Assembly: GCA_903951185.1 (NCBI GenBank)
Contig: CAJBBC010000028.1
Span: forward strand, 1 to 6,326
Source: an uncultured Actinomycetes bacterium
GTDB lineage: Bacteria > Actinomycetota > Actinomycetes > S36-B12 > UBA5976
Direction: 5' to 3'
DNA length: 6,326 nucleotides
The position numbers were made by a program, and so were the translations under genes. Below are positions 1 to 5,970 of this stretch, piece by piece. Within the stretch, counting starts at the first letter, position 1. Each line of letters starts with the position of its first letter. The notes under the pieces are model-generated. The model was not told where the DNA came from, did no database searches, and was given only the letters and a program-made list of their open reading frames with translations.

Positions 1-130
1 AGATTTTAACGGCAGCAAGTTGAGTTGATTTTTTCCCAATAAAAACTTCGCCCATTCCACCTGCACCAAGGCGTCCTACAATTTGCCACGGACCTATTGA
101 TTCAGGATCTTCGGGTCTTAAACGCTCCAC
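1..130 (-). CDS. Ser/Thr protein kinase, N-terminal fragment (gene continues past the left edge)
   Basis: This is the first 43 codons of a bacterial Hanks-type (PknB-like) kinase, read on the minus strand. The translation has the ATP-binding glycine-rich loop, Gly22-Ala-Gly24-Gly-Met-Gly27-Glu-Val, inside the segment GRLGAGGMGEVFIG. It ends just after an Ala-Val-Lys-Ile motif whose Lys42 corresponds to the ATP-anchoring lysine of kinase subdomain II. The stretch before the loop (Asp-Pro-Glu, then Ile-Gly-Pro-Trp) matches the usual start of actinobacterial kinases of this class. I chose the GTG at 130 because an in-frame TAA lies a few codons upstream, no other start codon follows it, and AAGG sits 6 nt before it. 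Catalytic loop, activation loop and any transmembrane or sensor domain lie outside the window, so its signal and targets cannot be judged. It is transcribed divergently from the rightward genes. Kinase identity is secure; the exact subfamily is not. Confidence 0.88.
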   Translation of the reverse strand, partial: MERLRPEDPESIGPWQIVGRLGAGGMGEVFIGKKSTQLAAVKI

Positions 131-136
131 GTATAA

Positions 137-140
137 CCTT
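137..140 (-). promoter_or_regulatory. Ribosome binding site of the kinase gene
   Basis: AAGG on the minus strand lies 6 nt before the GTG at 130. It supports that non-ATG start, which is also the only start codon between the upstream in-frame stop and the conserved kinase sequence. Confidence 0.5.
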
Positions 141-160
141 AAGTGTCTCGATTAGTGATG

Positions 161-166
161 ATTATA
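161..166 (-). promoter_or_regulatory. Perfect -10 box (TATAAT) for the kinase gene
   Basis: The minus strand reads TATAAT here. Transcription from it would begin near 154, giving a 5' leader of about 24 nt that contains the AAGG ribosome binding site. No good -35 hexamer is present at 16 to 18 nt spacing; the closest match, TCAAGA at 19 nt, is poor. Activity may therefore rest on the -10 box alone or need an activator. Confidence 0.5.
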
Positions 167-271
167 TGCAATCCTATTAAAGCGATCTTGATGGGGCAAT
201 GGTACTCGGAAGCCGTTCATCAACTTATGACGTTTGCTAGTAATTCTCTCTTTTGACTCAATAAAATATTT

Positions 272-300
272 TTGCAAGCAGTTCTAGTCAATTCCATAAA
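272..300 (+). promoter_or_regulatory. Weak candidate promoter for the gene at 366
   Basis: TTGCAA at 272-277 and CATAAA at 295-300 are separated by 17 nt, and each matches the vegetative consensus at four of six positions. A start near 307 would leave a leader of about 58 nt. The surrounding 241-300 stretch is AT-rich, so a chance match is quite possible. The better -35-like box TTGACT at 253-258 has no matching -10 at suitable spacing. Confidence 0.2.
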
Positions 301-365
301 TCTCAATACTCACAAGGCAATGACTTTCTCATTTATCGTTGAGCTGACTGCTACGATCGGGTGCC

Positions 366-1178
366 ATGAGCGACTTTCAAATAAAATTACTGCCAGGTGC
401 CGAAGCAATACTTGCTGAACATAATGTCGAAATGCCACAAAAAAATGAATTATGTGGGGCTTTCTGGATCACTTTGGCATTGCGAGCATTAGCTGCTGAG
501 AAAGTTGAGCAAGATCATGTTGGCAAGGCTGCGCACAGCATCTTAAGTACTGTGCAAACCAGCGAGTCATTGCCGCCGGGGGATTCCGGTCGCAATGATT
601 ACATCCTTGAATTACCTCGAATTGATGACAGTGAACAGGCCGGCACTTCACCAGATGGCCTAGTTAAAGCAACTGATGATTTAGCTAAGCAAAAGTTAGT
701 TGCAATTCCATTAAGTGGTGCCTGGACTGGTGAAATTATTGAGGCTCTAGTTCAGGGATTATTCGACTTGAATGAGCCGTGTTTGTTTATTGCAAATAGT
801 GCGACAAGATTTTTATGGGGCGGAAAACCTAATCCAGCCCAAGTTCTCGGTTACCTTTCCGGTCAAAACGTTTCAGCCCCAGCCCCCGACTGGAATGTTG
901 GTCACTATATAGCTGTAGTCGGTCAAGCAGTCGGTAGTCATCGAAAGATGGCACTATGCGCTGACACGTACCGAACTATTGGTTGGCACGGTACGCACTT
1001 GCAGCCATTTGATCGAATTGCCGACTCCTTGCGCCGCGACGATAGTGAATTTTCAGGAGGAGCGTTTGTGGTCCTAAATCCAAGTGCGAAAGTGAAAATT
1101 CTTGGAATCGCTAAAACGCTTAATTTAACGTCAAAACTTTGGGATAACGGCACGCCGTTTGTTGATTTAGCTGTCTAG
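366..1178 (+). CDS. Putative papain/C39-like cysteine peptidase-fold protein of unknown function (possibly DUF6885 family)
   Basis: This is a 270-residue protein with no signal peptide or clear membrane segment, so it is probably cytoplasmic. Its opening (Leu-Leu-Pro-Gly-Ala-Glu, then Pro-Gln-Lys-Asn-Glu-Leu-Cys-Gly) and its Ala-Gly-Thr-Ser segment near residue 92 recall an actinobacterial family that I remember as DUF6885; that assignment is from memory and tentative. The arrangement suggests a papain or C39-type core: Gln25 and Cys30 with Gly31 at the start of a helix, His180 in Val-Gly-His-Tyr leading into a hydrophobic strand, and Asp200 in Ala-Asp-Thr-Tyr. That order (Gln, Cys, His, Asp) fits the fold, but catalysis is inferred, and Gln to Cys is five residues rather than the usual six. 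The ATG is placed just before the conserved N-terminal motif; its ribosome binding site is weak (GGG at 359-361). It stands alone, 96 nt before the transporter operon, which appears to have its own promoter. No substrate can be named. Confidence 0.7.
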   Translation: MSDFQIKLLPGAEAILAEHNVEMPQKNELCGAFWITLALRALAAEKVEQDHVGKAAHSILSTVQTSESLPPGDSGRNDYILELPRIDDSEQAGTSPDGLVKATDDLAKQKLVAIPLSGAWTGEIIEALVQGLFDLNEPCLFIANSATRFLWGGKPNPAQVLGYLSGQNVSAPAPDWNVGHYIAVVGQAVGSHRKMALCADTYRTIGWHGTHLQPFDRIADSLRRDDSEFSGGAFVVLNPSAKVKILGIAKTLNLTSKLWDNGTPFVDLAV

Positions 1179-1215
1179 GTTTAGGCAACAAGACGATAAC
1201 TTTTCATAAAAATCA

Positions 1216-1244
1216 TTGCCATTAGAGGTATTAGCAGTTATACA
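1216..1244 (+). promoter_or_regulatory. Probable promoter of the transporter operon
   Basis: TTGCCA at 1216-1221 (five of six to TTGACA) is followed after exactly 17 nt by TATACA at 1239-1244 (four of six to TATAAT). It is the only good hexamer pair I found in the 96-nt gap between the preceding stop and the ATG at 1275. Transcription would start near 1251, giving a leader of roughly 24 nt. No clear Shine-Dalgarno sequence precedes the ATG in that leader. Confidence 0.5.
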
Positions 1245-1274
1245 TAGTTATTAACGGCTTCCCAGCTAGCAGAA

Positions 1275-3101
1275 ATGAGTCGGATTTTCTTGGGTTTAAT
1301 TCCACTCGGCCTGGTTCAAACTAGAACTTCTCGACGACGTATTTCAACTAGTTTCTGGGCGCTCTTAATTGCTCTTGTTGGTTTAATCGGCGCAGTTTCG
1401 CCTAAGTCATCTCAACTATTACTTACCAACGCGCTAACTCTTTTGATTGGTGTTCTAGCGTTACAAATCTTTAGCGGTAATAGTGGCATCTTAAGTTTTG
1501 GTCACGTCGGATTTGTTGGAGTTTCGGCTTACACAACCGGCATCCTTTCGATGACTCCGATTGTTAAGAAAACTTCGCTTTCAAATTTGCCAGAAAGCTT
1601 GCAACAATTCTCTTTACCTTTCCCGTTGGCAATGTTGGCTGGCGTATTTGTGGCCACTTTAGTTGGCGTGCTGTCAGGGTTAGTTATTTCAAGACTTCGT
1701 GATTCAGCAACTATTGCTTCAGTTGGCATTTTGATTATTGTGCACAGCACTTTAATTGGCGCTGAAGATTTCACACGCGGCAGTCAAACTTTCTTTGGCG
1801 TTAAAAGATTCACTACTGTTCCTGTTGCAGCTACAGTTGCCATTCTTGCTTTGATAGTTGCCCGCTGGTTTAGGGATTCAAAAACTGGAATTCACCTGCG
1901 CGCATCTCGTGATGATGTGATTGCAGCATCTAGCGCTGGTGTGAGGATCCAACAAAGCCAATTTAAAGCGTGGGTTTTATCGGCTGCGATTGCTGGGGCG
2001 ATGGGTTCTTGTTACGCCGGATTACTGGGCGCTTTTTCACCAAAAGATTTTTACTTCACAATGACTTTGACGCTGTTAACAATGTTGATCGTTGGCGGTT
2101 CGGGTTCGGTTGCCGGCGCAGTGGTTGGCGTTATTTTAGTAATGGCCGTTATTGAAAGTCTTCGCCGAATCGGCGACAGTATCGGATTATTCGGTCTAAC
2201 AAATGCAGGCTTAGCTCTAATTATTTTGCTGACTCTTTACTTGCGACCAAAAGGCGTCATGGGATTCCATGAGCCAGAGGAAGTTGCTGCCTATCAAGGG
2301 GCAGCGCCAACAGTTAGTGGCGAATACAAGATTGCAAGTTCGCTTGCTCATGATCAAAAAGTCTTAAGTGCCACAAAAATATCAAAGAGTTTTTCTGGCT
2401 TACGTGCACTAGATAACGCCAGTATTTATGTTGAGCGTGGCAAGATTTCAGGATTAATCGGCCCAAATGGTTCAGGTAAATCAACGATGGTTAACTGCAT
2501 TACAGGAGTTACCAAAGCTGACAATGCTGAGATTTTGCTTGATACCAAATTGTTTAAACGTGAAAAAACTTGGCAGCGAGCTCGCGCTGGCTTAGGTCGA
2601 ACTTTCCAAAACATCAGACTATTCCGTGAACTGACAGCAGTTGATAACGTCGTGGTTGCCTGTATTTCATCTGGTGAATCGGTTAAGTCGGCTGATAAAA
2701 CTGCTTTGAATTTACTTAACCAAGTTGGCGTGCTTCAACACGCTTACCGTTTTGCTGGAGAACTTTCGTTTGGTGATCAGCGACGTGTTGAAATTGCGCG
2801 CGCTTTGGCGCTTCGACCTTCGGTTGTTTTACTTGATGAACCAGCGGCTGGAATGAATCCGGCTGAATCTGCTGAATTACTTGCACAGTTCCGCCAAATC
2901 ATGCGCGATACAAATGTCGGCATGCTGTTAATTGATCACGACGTTACGTTGATTAAGTCGGCCTGTGATTTCCTAACAGTTCTGGATCATGGCGCGGTAA
3001 TTGCACATGGCAAACCAGACGAAGTCTTAGCTCTACCTGAAGTGCACGCTGCATATTTAGGCTGGGGAGAAGAATCATCAACCGATGAAGATCGAACATA
3101 A
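1275..3101 (+). CDS. HAAT-type ABC importer, fused permease (LivM) and ATP-binding (LivG) subunit
   Basis: This 608-residue protein joins two transporter subunits that are usually separate. Residues about 25-325 are a LivM-type permease with eight or nine predicted membrane segments. Its family motifs are Gly-Asn-Ser-Gly-Ile-Leu-Ser-Phe-Gly-His (68-77), a cytoplasmic coupling region near 205-223, Gly-Gly-Ser-Gly-Ser (274-278) and Arg-Pro-Lys-Gly-Val-Met-Gly (324-330). After a polar linker (about 331-362) comes a LivG-type ATPase: Walker A GPNGSGKST (396-404), Q-loop Gln445, signature LSFGD (497-501), Walker B VVLLDEP (517-523, catalytic Glu522), the LivG hallmark Ala-Gly-Met-Asn-Pro, and switch His555. 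The C-terminal Ala-Ala-Tyr-Leu-Gly (592-596) is the usual LivG tail. The ATG is the first start after an in-frame TAG at 1245, but it lacks a clear ribosome binding site. It heads the operon and would pair with LivH and LivF encoded downstream. The substrate is not determined by these motifs. Confidence 0.93.
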   Translation: MSRIFLGLIPLGLVQTRTSRRRISTSFWALLIALVGLIGAVSPKSSQLLLTNALTLLIGVLALQIFSGNSGILSFGHVGFVGVSAYTTGILSMTPIVKKTSLSNLPESLQQFSLPFPLAMLAGVFVATLVGVLSGLVISRLRDSATIASVGILIIVHSTLIGAEDFTRGSQTFFGVKRFTTVPVAATVAILALIVARWFRDSKTGIHLRASRDDVIAASSAGVRIQQSQFKAWVLSAAIAGAMGSCYAGLLGAFSPKDFYFTMTLTLLTMLIVGGSGSVAGAVVGVILVMAVIESLRRIGDSIGLFGLTNAGLALIILLTLYLRPKGVMGFHEPEEVAAYQGAAPTVSGEYKIASSLAHDQKVLSATKISKSFSGLRALDNASIYVERGKISGLIGPNGSGKSTMVNCITGVTKADNAEILLDTKLFKREKTWQRARAGLGRTFQNIRLFRELTAVDNVVVACISSGESVKSADKTALNLLNQVGVLQHAYRFAGELSFGDQRRVEIARALALRPSVVLLDEPAAGMNPAESAELLAQFRQIMRDTNVGMLLIDHDVTLIKSACDFLTVLDHGAVIAHGKPDEVLALPEVHAAYLGWGEESSTDEDRT

Positions 3102-3132
3102 CGATCTAAAGAAACAAACTAGATAAACAACG

Positions 3133-3138
3133 AAGGGA
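3133..3138 (+). promoter_or_regulatory. Ribosome binding site that decides the GTG start of the binding protein
   Basis: AAGGGA lies 9 nt before the GTG at 3148, within the purine-rich run GAAGGGAAG. The alternative ATG at 3178 (codon 11) has no comparable site and would remove the basic N-region of the signal peptide. The upstream start is therefore preferred. Confidence 0.6.
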
Positions 3139-3147
3139 AGCAAGCGA

Positions 3148-4368
3148 GTGAAGTATAAAAACCGACCGTCATTGGTCATGAAATCAATCGTCAGCCTCAG
3201 TGCGGTAATGCTCGTGGCTGCTTGTTCAAGTGGAGATACAGAATCGACTGAAGCATCAGGCGGATCTGGCGAAGCTTGTGCAGTAAAAGTTGGTATTGCG
3301 AGCAGCCAAACTGGCAGCCTTGCATACATCGATGTGCCTAATCTTGAAGGTTTTGAGATGTGGGCCGAACAAGTTAATGCTGCCGGTGGCGTAGATGGCA
3401 AATTCACAATCGAGAATGTTGTAAAAGACACTCGTTCTGATGCTGCTCAGTCTGCAACAGTTGCCGCAGAATTACTTGGTCAAGAAATCAGTTTCTTAAT
3501 CACACCTGGTGATGCTGACCCATCAATCGCAGCTGGACAGTTAGCTCAAGATGCTGGCGTGCCAGCTGTTTCTTGGTTTGGTTCTTCACCGATCCTGCCT
3601 CTTGCAGTTGGTGACCGGATGTTCTCAAACGCATTTGGTGACAACGCACAGGCAAAAGTACTTGCTGATTATGCAACTGACAAGGGCTTCAAGACTGCCT
3701 ACACATTAGGTTCACCTGACAGCGCGTACACCAATTTACTTCCAGGTTTCTTCAAAGAAGCTTTCGAAGCTAATGGTGGAACAGTTGTTGGCGAAGGCCA
3801 ATTCAGTATGGGACAAGCAAGCTTCAGCGTTATCGTAGACCAGATCAAGGCGATCAGCCCTGCTCCGGATGTCATCATGACACCTGCGTACGAACCTGAT
3901 TTCCCAACATTCATCAAAGCACTTAGAGGTGCTGGCGTTACATCTGTAGTTCTTGGAACTGACGGTATCGATTCGCCAACTACTCTTGCGCTAGCCGACA
4001 TTGCTGAAGGTGTTCTATACACAACAGCAGGCGTGCTAAAGAATGAAGGCAAAATGGCTACTTTCTACACCGATTACAACGCTAAGTACGGCAAAGATCC
4101 TGAAACTATCTATGCAGTAACTGGCTACGAAATGGGTATGACCCTAGAAGCAGCTATCAAGTCAGCTCAGAGCTGTAGTGCTGAAGCAATTTGGCAAGCC
4201 TGGACAAACCTTGAAGGCGTTCAAGGTATTACTGGTCCGATCAGCTACAAAGGTGGAGATCGAATGGCGATTCGCGAAATCGCATTGATCGAAATCAAAA
4301 ATAGCGAACGTACGCTGTTTGGAACATTTGCTCCAGACCCAGCGACCGTACCAAAGGCTCAACTATAA
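3148..4368 (+). CDS. Lipoprotein solute-binding protein of the HAAT/LivJ type (type I periplasmic-binding fold)
   Basis: This 406-residue protein is the extracellular ligand receptor of the importer. The signal peptide has Lys2, Lys4, Arg6 and Lys12, a hydrophobic core, and the lipobox Val-Ala-Ala-Cys with lipidated Cys26. A Ser/Gly/Glu-rich tether of about 18 residues follows. The domain starts at Val-Lys-Val-Gly-Ile and carries family features: Ser-Gln-Thr-Gly-Ser (53-57), Val-Asn-Ala-Ala-Gly-Gly-Val (76-82), Asp-Ala-Gly-Val-Pro-Ala-Val-Ser (135-142) and Gly-Tyr-Glu-Met-Gly (326-330), where the LivJ family commonly has a Tyr-Asp pair. Cys44 and Cys343 are the only cysteines of the mature domain and could pair. 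The GTG start is chosen on its ribosome binding site. It sits 46 nt after the LivM-LivG fusion and 2 nt before livF. Phe codons here are mostly TTC (12 of 17) against 7 of 20 in livH, suggesting codon adaptation for high expression. The ligand is unknown; amino acids, amides or urea are possible. Confidence 0.9.
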   Translation: MKYKNRPSLVMKSIVSLSAVMLVAACSSGDTESTEASGGSGEACAVKVGIASSQTGSLAYIDVPNLEGFEMWAEQVNAAGGVDGKFTIENVVKDTRSDAAQSATVAAELLGQEISFLITPGDADPSIAAGQLAQDAGVPAVSWFGSSPILPLAVGDRMFSNAFGDNAQAKVLADYATDKGFKTAYTLGSPDSAYTNLLPGFFKEAFEANGGTVVGEGQFSMGQASFSVIVDQIKAISPAPDVIMTPAYEPDFPTFIKALRGAGVTSVVLGTDGIDSPTTLALADIAEGVLYTTAGVLKNEGKMATFYTDYNAKYGKDPETIYAVTGYEMGMTLEAAIKSAQSCSAEAIWQAWTNLEGVQGITGPISYKGGDRMAIREIALIEIKNSERTLFGTFAPDPATVPKAQL

Positions 4369-4370
4369 AA

Positions 4371-5078
4371 ATGAGTAAAACCCTACTGTCCACCACAGAT
4401 TTGTCCGTTTCATACGGAGCGGTCAAAGCTGTGCGTGGTAGTAATTTAGTGGTCAAGGAGGGCGAGGTAATCGCCCTCCTTGGTCCTAATGGGGCTGGAA
4501 AATCTTCGACTTTGCGTGCGCTAGTTGGATTGATTAAGTCCCAAGGTCGGATCGAATTTGATGGCCAAGACATTAGCAACCTGCCAACTGAGCGGGTTGT
4601 TTCGATGGGTCTTTCACTTGTCCCTGAGGGCCGCAGATTATTTACAAATCTGACAGTTCGCGAAAATTTACTTTTAGGCGCGCCAAGAAACGCAAAAGTT
4701 GGCGATTTATTTGATGACTTATTGCAACGCCTTCCCATTCTTAAAGAACGTCTTGGCCAAATTTCTGGAACATTATCCGGTGGCGAACAGCAACAAGTTG
4801 CTGTGGCTCGAGCCTTAATGTCCAAACCAAAACTTTTATTAATTGACGAACCATCTTTAGGTCTAGCGCCAACAATTGTTGATAGCGTCTACCAACTTCT
4901 TAACGATTTAAAGAAAACTGGTCTAGCGATGATCATTGTTGAACAAGAAGTTATGCGAGTACTTAAATTCGCTGATCGCGCATATGCAATGTCCACGGGT
5001 GAAGTTGCACTTGAAGGATCGTCTGAACAATTACGAAATTCTGATGAAATTAGAAAAGTTTATTTGGGTGGTGCATAG
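4371..5078 (+). CDS. livF: HAAT-type ABC importer ATP-binding protein LivF
   Basis: This 235-residue cytoplasmic ATPase is the usual length for LivF. Visible motifs are Walker A GPNGAGKSS (38-46), the LivF-specific Val-Pro-Glu-Gly-Arg-Arg at 84-89, signature LSGGEQQQ (135-142), Walker B LLLIDEP (155-161, catalytic Glu160) and Gly-Leu-Ala-Pro after it. The usual switch histidine is replaced by Val-Glu-Gln-Glu (190-193), which is normal for LivF (typically Val-Glu-Gln-Asn). It would form the ATPase heterodimer with the LivG domain of the upstream fusion. The ATG lies 2 nt after the binding-protein stop, with only a distant AAGG about 12 to 14 nt upstream, so translation probably depends on coupling. 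Codons 28 to 38 carry a perfect 12-bp inverted repeat, described separately. The family is certain; LivF as opposed to a paralogue for another substrate (for example UrtE) is judged on context. Confidence 0.93.
   Translation: MSKTLLSTTDLSVSYGAVKAVRGSNLVVKEGEVIALLGPNGAGKSSTLRALVGLIKSQGRIEFDGQDISNLPTERVVSMGLSLVPEGRRLFTNLTVRENLLLGAPRNAKVGDLFDDLLQRLPILKERLGQISGTLSGGEQQQVAVARALMSKPKLLLIDEPSLGLAPTIVDSVYQLLNDLKKTGLAMIIVEQEVMRVLKFADRAYAMSTGEVALEGSSEQLRNSDEIRKVYLGGA
4454..4482 (+). repeat. Perfect 12-bp inverted repeat with 5-nt loop inside livF
   Basis: The left arm CAAGGAGGGCGA (4454-4465) and right arm TCGCCCTCCTTG (4471-4482) are exact reverse complements around the loop GGTAA. Eight of the 12 pairs are G-C, and two G-U pairs plus one G-C pair could extend the RNA stem outward. 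The left arm contains AAGGAGG, an ideal Shine-Dalgarno core, and the right arm contains its complement CCTCCTT. It overlaps the codons just before and into Walker A. No ATG, GTG or TTG follows at ribosome-binding distance, and no U-run follows the stem, so it is neither an obvious start site nor an intrinsic terminator. Confidence 0.75.
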
Positions 5079-5080
5079 AA

Positions 5081-5968
5081 ATGGAATCATTAATTTCTTA
5101 CGTAGTTAATGTGATATCACTTGGTGGCACTTACGCACTTTTAGCACTTGGTCTAGCTGTTGTATTCAGTGTTTTGGGGTTAATCAACTTCGCTCACGGC
5201 GAGTTAATGACTTTAACTGGTTATGTTTTATTAGCCGGAATTTTGATGGGCCAACCATTTTGGTTAGCTGTTTTAATCGCAGTTATTGCCGGTGGAGTTT
5301 CCGCTGCGCTGATGGAATTTGCCGCATTTAGACCGGTTCGAAATGCAAGTGGCGCAACATTGTTAATGACAAGTTTTGCTGTGTCGATGTTGCTACAAGT
5401 TATTTTCCAGAATGGTATTTCGCCTCGTGGTCAGGCTGTACCAGTCCCGGCTTGGCTGACCACTTCAATCTCAGTTGGAGTCTCGCAGATTTCTAAAGTG
5501 CAAATTATGTCGATTACGGTTGGCCTCGTTGCGCTGATCTTTTTGAAATTCTTCTTTGACCGAAGTTACTGGGGCTGGGCGATTAAAGCAGCGGCTAATG
5601 ATTTTGAAATCGTTGGCTTAATGGGTATTAAAGCCTCACGCTTAATTACTTTTGCTTTCTTACTTTCTGGATTACTAGCTGGTATCGCTGGTGTGCTGTG
5701 GGTAGTGCAACGTGGTTCTGTTGATCCATTAATGGGATTTAAACCAGTTTTGGCTGCGTTTATCGTGGCAGTTATTGGTGGACTTGGTAGCTTAACTGGC
5801 GCAGTCTTTGGCGGATTTATTCTGAGTTCGATTGAGATTGCGCTACAAACTTGGCTGCCGGCTAATGTCATGCCGTACCGCGAAGCAATCACGTACACAA
5901 TTGTGGTCTTGATTCTTTCAGTCTTCCCGAATGGTATTTTTGGTAAACGGGTCCAGGAAAAGGTTTAG
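5081..5968 (+). CDS. livH: HAAT-type ABC importer permease LivH
   Basis: This 295-residue integral membrane protein has the length and about eight hydrophobic segments expected for LivH. Family motifs are visible throughout: Leu-Gly-Leu-Ile-Asn-Phe-Ala-His-Gly-Glu (32-41), Phe-Arg-Pro-Val-Arg (83-87), the cytoplasmic coupling region with Ala-Ala-Asn-Asp and Gly-Leu-Met-Gly-Ile (171-183), Gly-Gly-Leu-Gly-Ser-Leu-Thr-Gly-Ala (233-241) and the C-terminal Pro-Asn-Gly-Ile-Phe-Gly (283-288). It would pair with the LivM half of the fusion to form the channel. The ATG is 2 nt downstream of the livF stop, and no strong ribosome binding site is seen, so coupling to livF is likely. It stands last among the transporter genes, an uncommon position since livH normally comes directly after the binding-protein gene. 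The assignment to the LivH family is firm; the transported compound is not established. Confidence 0.93.
   Translation: MESLISYVVNVISLGGTYALLALGLAVVFSVLGLINFAHGELMTLTGYVLLAGILMGQPFWLAVLIAVIAGGVSAALMEFAAFRPVRNASGATLLMTSFAVSMLLQVIFQNGISPRGQAVPVPAWLTTSISVGVSQISKVQIMSITVGLVALIFLKFFFDRSYWGWAIKAAANDFEIVGLMGIKASRLITFAFLLSGLLAGIAGVLWVVQRGSVDPLMGFKPVLAAFIVAVIGGLGSLTGAVFGGFILSSIEIALQTWLPANVMPYREAITYTIVVLILSVFPNGIFGKRVQEKV
5955..5963 (+). promoter_or_regulatory. Ribosome binding site for the TTG start of the amidotransferase
   Basis: AGGAAAAGG lies within the last codons of livH and ends 7 nt before the TTG at 5971. It supports use of this rare start codon and overlaps the stop region of livH, as expected for coupled translation. 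Confidence 0.55.
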
Positions 5969-5970
5969 CT

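Noticed and set aside
191..256. A 21-codon ATG reading frame in the intergenic region
   Set aside because: It has no ribosome binding site, no recognisable sequence and a length expected by chance; it may be leader or spacer DNA only.
253..258. TTGACT box as the -35 element for the gene at 366
   Set aside because: No plausible -10 hexamer lies 16 to 18 nt downstream, and the nearby TAAAAT at 262-267 is far too close to pair with it.
1183..1220. GGCAA and TTGCC as a terminator stem after the gene at 366
   Set aside because: The stem is only five base pairs with a loop of more than 25 nt and no following T-run, and the right arm overlaps the better supported -35 box.
2763..2777. LivG signature reads Leu-Ser-Phe-Gly-Asp instead of ending in Gln
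   Set aside because: Asp at this position is, to my knowledge, a common variant in LivG-type ATPases, and all other catalytic residues are present, so it does not indicate loss of function.
3699..4052. Open frame of 117 codons on the minus strand over the binding protein gene
   Set aside because: It is an antisense shadow of a well-supported coding region with no independent motif or ribosome binding site. The similar frames at 3078-3431, 5566-5898, 1529-1774 and 938-1153 were dropped for the same reason.
4295..4825. A long open frame (176 codons) on the minus strand over livF
   Set aside because: It lies antisense to a gene with every ABC ATPase motif intact, its translation is rich in Arg, Ser and Pro as is typical of antisense frames, and it spans the stop/start junction of two real genes.
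4938..4949. Missing switch histidine in LivF (Val-Glu-Gln-Glu)
   Set aside because: Replacement of this histidine by Gln is the norm for the LivF family, so it is not a defect.
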